DNA of 64,000 nt from Streptomyces diastatochromogenes (GTDB lineage: Bacteria; Actinomycetota; Actinomycetes; Streptomycetales; Streptomycetaceae). The position numbers were made by a program, and so were the translations under genes. The stretch covers positions 21,248-85,247 of the forward strand of contig NZ_MCGQ01000003.1 of assembly GCF_002242805.1 (NCBI RefSeq), given 5' to 3'. Below, piece after piece: positions 59,310 to 64,000 of the stretch (its first letter is position 1; every line of letters starts with the position of its first letter). The notes beneath the pieces are model-generated. The model was not told where the DNA came from. It saw nothing but the letters and a program-made list of their open reading frames with translations, and did not search any database.

Positions 59310-60138
59310 GACGGCTCACCACCCGGTAGAGGCCGTACAGCCCCACGGAGATCAGGACGTTGACGACGGCGACCACGCACGCGCCCGGATAGTCGGACTC
59401 CAGGATCGCCTTGCTGTAGACGAGCATCGGCAGGGTCGTGACCCCTTTCGCACCGGTGAACAGCACGATCCCGAACTCGTTGAGGCACAGCACCAGGACG
59501 AGGCTCCCGCCGGCCGCGAGCGCGGGCAGCGCCTCCGGCAGGATCACCCGCCGTACGATCCGCGGCGCGCGGGCACCGAGCGAACTGGCCGCCTCCAGCT
59601 GTGCGGTGTCGAGCTGGGAGAAGGCGGCGAGCAGCGGCCGCATCACGAACGGCGTGAAGTAGGTGACCTCCGCCAGCAGCACGCCCCAGGGCGTGGTCAG
59701 GAACTGGAAGGAACCGACGATGCCCGTGGTGCCGTAGATGAACAGCAGCGCCAGCGTGATGAGGAAGGACGGGAAGGACAGGTACACGTCGATGAACCGC
59801 GCCACCGCCTTCGCCCCGGGAAACGGTACGAACGCGATGACCAGCGCCAGCAGGAACCCGAGGACCAGACAGCCGGCCGTGGAGGCCAGCGCCAGCCAGA
59901 CGGTGGTCCACAGCGCGTGCCGGAAGCCCTCGGAGGCGAAGACGTCGGCGTAGGGCTGGAGGGAGGTGCCGCCGGTGTCGGGGTGGAAGGACTGCTGGAC
60001 GACTAGGGCAAGCGGGTAGAGGAAGAAGAGGATTAGGGCGGCTATGGGAGGTAGGGCCCAGACAAGCGCCCCAAAGGGGCGCGGGGAACTGCGCGACCGG
60101 CCACGGACGACGCGAGCTTTCTGTACGGCCTCAGCCAT
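59296..60138 (-). CDS. ABC permease of the phosphonate unit (PhnU-like)
   Basis: A 280-residue permease: first helix VWALPPIAALILFFLYPLAL, last helices before RVVSRRAGA, and the EAA loop LEAASSLGARAPRIVRRVIL. Its first ~25 residues (AEAVQKARVVRGRSRSSPRP) are encoded in part by a copy of the dispersed 24-bp repeat (60075-60098), so the native N-terminus may be shorter. It overlaps the ATPase gene by 8 bp. Confidence 0.87.
   Translation of the reverse strand: MAEAVQKARVVRGRSRSSPRPFGALVWALPPIAALILFFLYPLALVVQQSFHPDTGGTSLQPYADVFASEGFRHALWTTVWLALASTAGCLVLGFLLALVIAFVPFPGAKAVARFIDVYLSFPSFLITLALLFIYGTTGIVGSFQFLTTPWGVLLAEVTYFTPFVMRPLLAAFSQLDTAQLEAASSLGARAPRIVRRVILPEALPALAAGGSLVLVLCLNEFGIVLFTGAKGVTTLPMLVYSKAILESDYPGACVVAVVNVLISVGLYGLYRVVSRRAGA
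60066..60098 (+). repeat. dispersed Streptomyces repeat with hairpin, inside a permease gene
   Basis: GCGCCCC-AAA-GGGGCGC hairpin (60066-60082) followed by the 24-bp core also present at 2896-2919. Here it lies in the N-terminal codons of the permease on the opposite strand. Confidence 0.75.
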
Positions 60139-61177
60139 GGCTGACTCCTGCGGGCAGCAACACCGCGTCCTCGGACGCGAAGTGCAGGCTCACGGAGTCA
60201 CCGAGGCCAGGTGGATTCTTCAGCTCGCGCAGGTCGGCCATGACCGTGTGCCCGTCGACATTGACGTACAGCCGATGGGTGGCCCCCCGCCATTGAATCT
60301 CGGTGACCGTGCCGATGAACTGGTTGGGCCCTTCCCCGAGCCCGACCAGATGCGGCCGTACGCACAAAGTGGCCCATGCACCGGGGATCACGCCGTCCGT
60401 GTCGACCTTCACCTCGGTCCCCGCGAAGAAGACACCCCCGGTCCCCACGGTCACCGGCACCAGATTCGCACCGCCCACGAAAGACGCCGTGAACTCGTCA
60501 GTGGGCGCCCGGTACAACTGCCTCGGCGTCCCGCATGCGCGCAGCTTCGCAGCGTCCATCACCGCGATCCGGTCCGCCAGCGTCAGCGCCTCGACCTGGT
60601 CGTGGGTCACGTACAGCATCGACACGTCCGGCAACTCCCGGTGCAGCCGGGCCAGTTCGGCCAGCATCCCGGACCGCAGCTGGGCGTCCAGCGCGGACAG
60701 CGGCTCGTCCAGGAGCAGTACGTCCGGCCGGATGGCGAGCGCGCGGGCGATGGCGACGCGCTGCTGCTGTCCGCCGGACAGCTCCCTTGGGAAGCGGCGG
60801 GCGTAGGCGGCCATGCCGGTCATCTCCAGCGCCTCGGCGACCCGCCCCCGTATCTCGCCCTTGGGCGTCTTCCGTGCCCGGAGTCCGAACGCCACGTTCT
60901 CGTCCACCCGCAGGTGCGGGAAGAGGGCGTACTGCTGGACCACCATGCCGATGCCGCGCCGGTACGGCGGCAGGTCCGTCACGTCCCGGTCGCCGAGGAA
61001 CACGCGCCCGGAGGCGGGCCGTACGAACCCGGCGACCGCCCGCAGCGCGGTGGTCTTGCCGGAGCCGGACGGCCCGAGCAGCGCCATGACCTCGCCGGGC
61101 TCGACGGTCAGGTCGAGGGAGTCGAGGACGACGTTGCCGTCGTAGGCGACCGTGACGGAGTCGAAGCGGATGCCCAT
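60131..61177 (-). CDS. ABC transporter ATP-binding protein, phosphonate type (PhnT-like)
   Basis: A 348-residue ATPase with Walker A LGPSGSGKTT, Q loop MVVQQYALFPHLRVDENV, signature LSGGQQQRVA, Walker B VLLLDEPLSAL, H loop YVTHDQVEAL, and a C-terminal TOBE-like regulatory domain (~240-345; NLVPVTVGTGGVFF; TVTEIQWRGATHRLYV). ATG 61177 follows the phosphonatase stop after one base. It powers uptake through 58512/59296. Confidence 0.9.
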   Translation of the reverse strand: MGIRFDSVTVAYDGNVVLDSLDLTVEPGEVMALLGPSGSGKTTALRAVAGFVRPASGRVFLGDRDVTDLPPYRRGIGMVVQQYALFPHLRVDENVAFGLRARKTPKGEIRGRVAEALEMTGMAAYARRFPRELSGGQQQRVAIARALAIRPDVLLLDEPLSALDAQLRSGMLAELARLHRELPDVSMLYVTHDQVEALTLADRIAVMDAAKLRACGTPRQLYRAPTDEFTASFVGGANLVPVTVGTGGVFFAGTEVKVDTDGVIPGAWATLCVRPHLVGLGEGPNQFIGTVTEIQWRGATHRLYVNVDGHTVMADLRELKNPPGLGDSVSLHFASEDAVLLPAGVSHG

Positions 61178-61178
61178 C

Positions 61179-61865
61179 TCACCGGGCTCCCGTGAGCAGG
61201 GCGGGCAGGGCGGCGACGGAGTCGAGGACGTGGGTGGCGCCGGCGGCCCGGAACTCGGCGTCGCCATGGGCGCCGGTGCGGACGCCTGCGACCAGTCCCG
61301 CACCCGCCCGTACGCCGCTGAGCACGTCGTACGACGTGTCGCCGACGACGGCGACCTGCCGGACGTCCTCGGCGGCCTTGGTCCGCACGAAGGCCTCCAG
61401 GACCATGTCCGGGAAGGGCCGCCCGCGCCCGCCCGCGTCGGCCGGGCAGAGGGTGAGCGGTACGAGGTCCGGCCAGCCGAGGGCGGCCAGGATGGCGTCC
61501 TGGGTGACGCGGGCGAAGCCGGTGGTCAGGACGACGGTACGACCGCTGCCGGCGAGTTCCTCGATGGCCTCGCGGGCGCCGGGGATCGGGGCGATGAGCC
61601 CTGCGTCGACGAGGTCGCCGTACGCCTTCTCGAAGGCGGTGTTGGCGCGCTGGGCGAGATCCTCGTCCCCGAACAGGTGCCGGAAGACGGAGATCTTGGA
61701 CTCGCCCATGGTGGCGCGGACGTAGGCGAGCTTCTCGGCGTGGTCGGCGGAGCCGGGCTCGACGCCCAGTTCGGCAGCGGCGGCGGCGAAGGCGCGCTCG
61801 ACGAGGCCGCCGTCGGCGACGGTGGTGCCGGCCATGTCGAGGACGACGAGTCGGATGTCGGTCAT
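61179..61865 (-). CDS. phosphonatase-like HAD hydrolase
   Basis: A 228-residue HAD protein. The nucleophile motif VVLDMAGTTVADGG matches the AGTT type of phosphonoacetaldehyde hydrolases and their relatives; VVLTTGFAR and VGDTSYDVLSGVRAG supply motifs II and IV. The Lys needed for Schiff-base chemistry in true PhnX is not clearly placed, so it is called phosphonatase-like. ATG 61865 is preceded by GGTGAG at 7 nt; an in-frame GTG at 61877 overlapping the upstream stop is an alternative. Confidence 0.85.
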   Translation of the reverse strand: MTDIRLVVLDMAGTTVADGGLVERAFAAAAAELGVEPGSADHAEKLAYVRATMGESKISVFRHLFGDEDLAQRANTAFEKAYGDLVDAGLIAPIPGAREAIEELAGSGRTVVLTTGFARVTQDAILAALGWPDLVPLTLCPADAGGRGRPFPDMVLEAFVRTKAAEDVRQVAVVGDTSYDVLSGVRAGAGLVAGVRTGAHGDAEFRAAGATHVLDSVAALPALLTGAR

Positions 61866-61873
61866 GGGGGTAC

Positions 61874-62998
61874 TCACCAGCCCAGTTCGTTCGCGGTTGT
61901 TTCGGCTATCGCCGGGGAGCAGGTCATGCCGCGCCCGCCGGGCCCGGTGACCAGCCACACCCCGTCGCCCACCTGCTGCCGGTGGACGACCCGGCCGGTG
62001 TCGGTGCACTGCGCGTACACGCCGGCCCAGCGGCGCCGGATCTTCGGCAGCGGGCGGCCGAGCAGGGACTCGACCACGCCGGTGAGGTGGTCGTAGGGGT
62101 CCTCGACGGTGTCGAAGGCGAAGGGGTGCTCGTACTCGTGGGTGTCGCCGATGGTCAGGCCGCCGTCGGCGCGCTGCACCATGAGCAGCTGCATCCTGTG
62201 CGCGGCGGCGGTCTCCGGCTGCGGTTGGCGGGCGTTCAGCTCGTCCAGTGCCGAGGAGGCGTAGGCCGGGTAGTACCGGAAGCTGTCGGCGTCCGCGACC
62301 GAGGTGGTGAGCGGTTCGCCGAGCGGGTCGGTCTGCATCATCTGGAGGCGGACGCGGCGCACGGGCAGGTCGGGCCCGGCCAGTTCCCGTACCAGTCCGC
62401 CGAGCCAGGCGCCGGTGCACAGCACGACGGCGTCGGCGTGGTGCACGTCGCCGTGGTCGTCCCGGACGGCCCCGGCACCGACCACCTCGCGGACCTCGCG
62501 CCCCGGCAGGAAGGTGTAGTTCGGGGACTTCAGCAGCTCCGCGCGCAGGGCGAGTTGGGCGGTGCGCGGTTCGACGGCGGCGTCGCGCTCGCAGTAGAGG
62601 GCGGCGGTGAACTCGCCGCGCAGGGCGGGGTTGAGGGCCCGCGCCTCGCCGGGGGTCAGCAGCTTGTAGCCGCGGGCGGCGGCGTCCGGGCGGGCCACGG
62701 CGGCCTCGGCGACGGCGAGTTCGAGGGGGCCGCGCACCGGGGTGAGCGACCCGTTGGCCCGGAAGCCGAGCCCGGGCACGCGCCCGCCGATCCCCTCCCA
62801 CAGCTCCCGCGCCCGCAGCGCGGTCTCCAGTTCTTCTCCACCGGCGCGCCCGCTGACCCAGATCTGCCCGAAGTTGCGCAGCGAGGCGCCGCGCGCCTCC
62901 GCCTCACGCTCGATCTGGACGACCTGATGGCCGCGCTCCACTGCTTGCCAGGCGTGCATGGTGCCCACCACGCCTGCTCCGACGACTGTCACTCTCAC
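61874..62998 (-). CDS. FAD-dependent oxidoreductase, TIGR03364/HpnW type
   Basis: A 374-residue D-amino-acid-oxidase-fold flavoprotein: dinucleotide motif VTVVGAGVVGTMHAWQA, ERGHQVVQIERE, SLRNFGQIWVSG and C-terminal WLVTGPGGRGMTC with the second FAD contact. This family is found beside phosphonatase-like genes and 2-AEP transporters and is thought to oxidise an aminophosphonate or related amine. GTG 62998 after GAGGAG. It is the first gene of the operon. Confidence 0.85.
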   Translation of the reverse strand: MRVTVVGAGVVGTMHAWQAVERGHQVVQIEREAEARGASLRNFGQIWVSGRAGGEELETALRARELWEGIGGRVPGLGFRANGSLTPVRGPLELAVAEAAVARPDAAARGYKLLTPGEARALNPALRGEFTAALYCERDAAVEPRTAQLALRAELLKSPNYTFLPGREVREVVGAGAVRDDHGDVHHADAVVLCTGAWLGGLVRELAGPDLPVRRVRLQMMQTDPLGEPLTTSVADADSFRYYPAYASSALDELNARQPQPETAAAHRMQLLMVQRADGGLTIGDTHEYEHPFAFDTVEDPYDHLTGVVESLLGRPLPKIRRRWAGVYAQCTDTGRVVHRQQVGDGVWLVTGPGGRGMTCSPAIAETTANELGW

Positions 62999-63138
62999 GG
63001 CGGCAACGCTCCTCGTGAACGGGTAACCGGAAGGGTCCGGCTGACAACGAGAGCGTGAACGACCCATCACGTTTGGGCTAGACCCGTTATCTTCTCGTGA
63101 TAATAGAGGAGGAGGCGGTGGGTGATTTTGGGCGGTTT
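62999..63138 (-). promoter_or_regulatory. promoter/operator region of the phosphonate operon
   Basis: A 140-bp AT-richer spacer. An inverted repeat TTATC-N7-GATAA (63087-63103) and a GGTCTAG-like half site on the minus strand near 63075-63085 are candidate sites for the GntR-type regulator encoded just upstream. Confidence 0.5.
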
Positions 63139-63894
63139 TCAGCCGTTCAGATGTGCGGTGAAGGAGAACCGGTCACCGCGGTACAGGGTGCGCACGCGCT
63201 CCAGCGGGCGTCCCTCCGTGTCCCGGGACACGCGGTGGATCAGCAGCATGGGCAGGGCGGGCGGGGTGCCGATGAGCAGGGCCTCACGGGGGGTGGCCAG
63301 CACTGTCTCGATGCGCTCGTCGGCGTCGCCGAACTCGATGCCCTGGGCTTTGAGGAAGGCGTAGAAGGAGGAGTCGGGGTCGAAGCGGGAGTCGAGGTCG
63401 GGGACCCGCTCGACGGCGACGTAGGTGCTCTCCAGGCCGACCCGCTCGTCGTCGGCGAGCAGCACGCGCTCCAGGTGCCAGACGGGTTCGCCCCGGGTGA
63501 GCCCGGTCTCGGCGGCGAGCGGCTCCGGGCACGGGAAGCGGTCGAGGGTGACGAGCGTACGTCCGGGCGTACGGCCCTGGCGGCGCACGCCCTCGGTGTA
63601 GCTCGCGAGGGACAGCGGCTGGGCCAGCTTGGGCCCGGCGACGACGGTCCCCCGGCCCCGCCGCTGGAGCCGCCCCTCCAGCACCAGCTCCCGCACGGCC
63701 TGCCGTACGGTCTCGCGGGCGACGTCGTACCGCTCGGCGAGATCACGCTCGGTGGGGATGAGGCTGCCCTCCCCCAGCTCCTCCAGCAGTCCGGCGATGC
63801 GCGCCTTGACCGCGTAGTACTTAGGGATGCGCCCGTGCTCGGGGATGCCGGAGCGGACGGGGGCGCCGGGGGCCTGGTCGTTCGGGTAGTCCAC
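63139..63894 (-). CDS. GntR-family regulator with UTRA domain (PhnR-type)
   Basis: A 251-residue regulator: winged HTH (YYAVKARIAGLLEELGEGSLIP; ERYDVARETVRQAVRELVLEG; RRGRGTVVAG) and a UTRA effector domain (residues ~95-245; RTPGRTLVTLDRFPCPEPLA; HLERVLLADDERVGLES). Upstream of, and co-oriented with, the phosphonate genes, it probably represses them and senses an aminophosphonate or phosphate signal. ATG at 63894, start near the window end; the proximal promoter contains the tandem repeats at 63935-64000. Confidence 0.87.
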   Translation of the reverse strand: MDYPNDQAPGAPVRSGIPEHGRIPKYYAVKARIAGLLEELGEGSLIPTERDLAERYDVARETVRQAVRELVLEGRLQRRGRGTVVAGPKLAQPLSLASYTEGVRRQGRTPGRTLVTLDRFPCPEPLAAETGLTRGEPVWHLERVLLADDERVGLESTYVAVERVPDLDSRFDPDSSFYAFLKAQGIEFGDADERIETVLATPREALLIGTPPALPMLLIHRVSRDTEGRPLERVRTLYRGDRFSFTAHLNG

Positions 63895-63934
63895 GGAGGG
63901 ATCGTCGCAGACGGGGGCGGGGGTTTCGTACGGC

Positions 63935-64000
63935 GGCCCGCGCCTGAGGCGCGCGGAGGCCCGCGCCCGAGGTGTGCGACGGCCCGCGCCCGAGGTGCGC
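63935..64000. repeat. 23-nt tandem repeat running off the window
   Basis: At least three copies of a 23-nt unit beginning GGCCCGCGCC: 63935-63957, 63958-63980 and 63981-64000 (cut by the window end). Copies 2 and 3 are identical over the first 16 bases; copy 1 differs at a few. Located 40 bp upstream of the GntR gene start. Confidence 0.8.

Overview
The window is about 72% GC, with strongly GC-biased third codon positions, frequent GTG starts and stop/start overlaps, and rare TTA codons. Gene content and order (adpA with a TTA codon followed by orn; cebR-cebEFG-bglC; cdgA; cslA-glxA-cslZ) identify a Streptomyces chromosome. The order resembles the conserved arm-proximal core of S. coelicolor around adpA; this comes from memory of that genome, not from a search. 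No prophage, plasmid origin or CRISPR array is visible. The one mobile element is a TnpB (OrfB-type) insertion near 56-57.4 kb.

Layout. 0-7 kb: partial Tat-exported phosphoesterase (-), small conserved protein, glmS, YaaH-like membrane protein, universal stress protein, adpA, orn. 7.2-13.6 kb: tRNA-His, then the cello-oligosaccharide regulon cebR / cebEFG-bglC with two CebR-type operators. 13.6-17.4 kb: secreted CBM2-GH18 chitinase downstream of a co-oriented two-component system. 17.5-22.8 kb: envelope/hypothetical proteins, spermidine-synthase-like protein, XRE-TPR regulator, histidine phosphatase, PAP2-type membrane protein. 22.7-27 kb: a coupled three-gene cassette (Fe-S RecB/Cas4-type nuclease, uncharacterised protein, SF1 helicase) that reads like a Dna2-type nuclease-helicase split over three subunits; the 3' end of its helicase gene is duplicated downstream. 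27-32.8 kb: two small conserved genes, tRNA-Lys, M6 protease, cdgA (GGDEF-EAL), flavin monooxygenase-like protein. 32.9-41.4 kb: catabolic island with two maleate-isomerase/arylmalonate-decarboxylase-like proteins, a 2-hydroxyacid dehydrogenase, an amidase, a DUF3830 protein, a polar amino-acid-type ABC importer and an IclR regulator.

41.5-48.1 kb: second tRNA-Lys, acyl-CoA-ligase-like gene, AA10 LPMO (lpmP) with a TTA codon and a DasR-type site, SPFH protein, NlpC/P60-type hydrolase, third tRNA-Lys, FadR-type regulator. 48.4-53.5 kb: cslA-glxA with convergent cslZ, the machinery for the hyphal-tip beta-glycan. 53.5-55.7 kb: class F sortase with a small secreted partner, HAD-IIA phosphatase. 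55.8-57.4 kb: truncated gene and TnpB element. 57.4-63.9 kb: phosphonate (2-aminoethylphosphonate-type) importer, phosphonatase-like HAD, TIGR03364-type FAD oxidase and GntR-UTRA regulator, all on the minus strand; a 23-nt tandem repeat runs off the window end.

Common themes are polysaccharide metabolism (ceb, chitinase, LPMO, CslA/GlxA/CslZ) and developmental control (AdpA, CdgA, three TTA-containing genes). Functions are inferred from motifs visible in the translations; no database search was possible.
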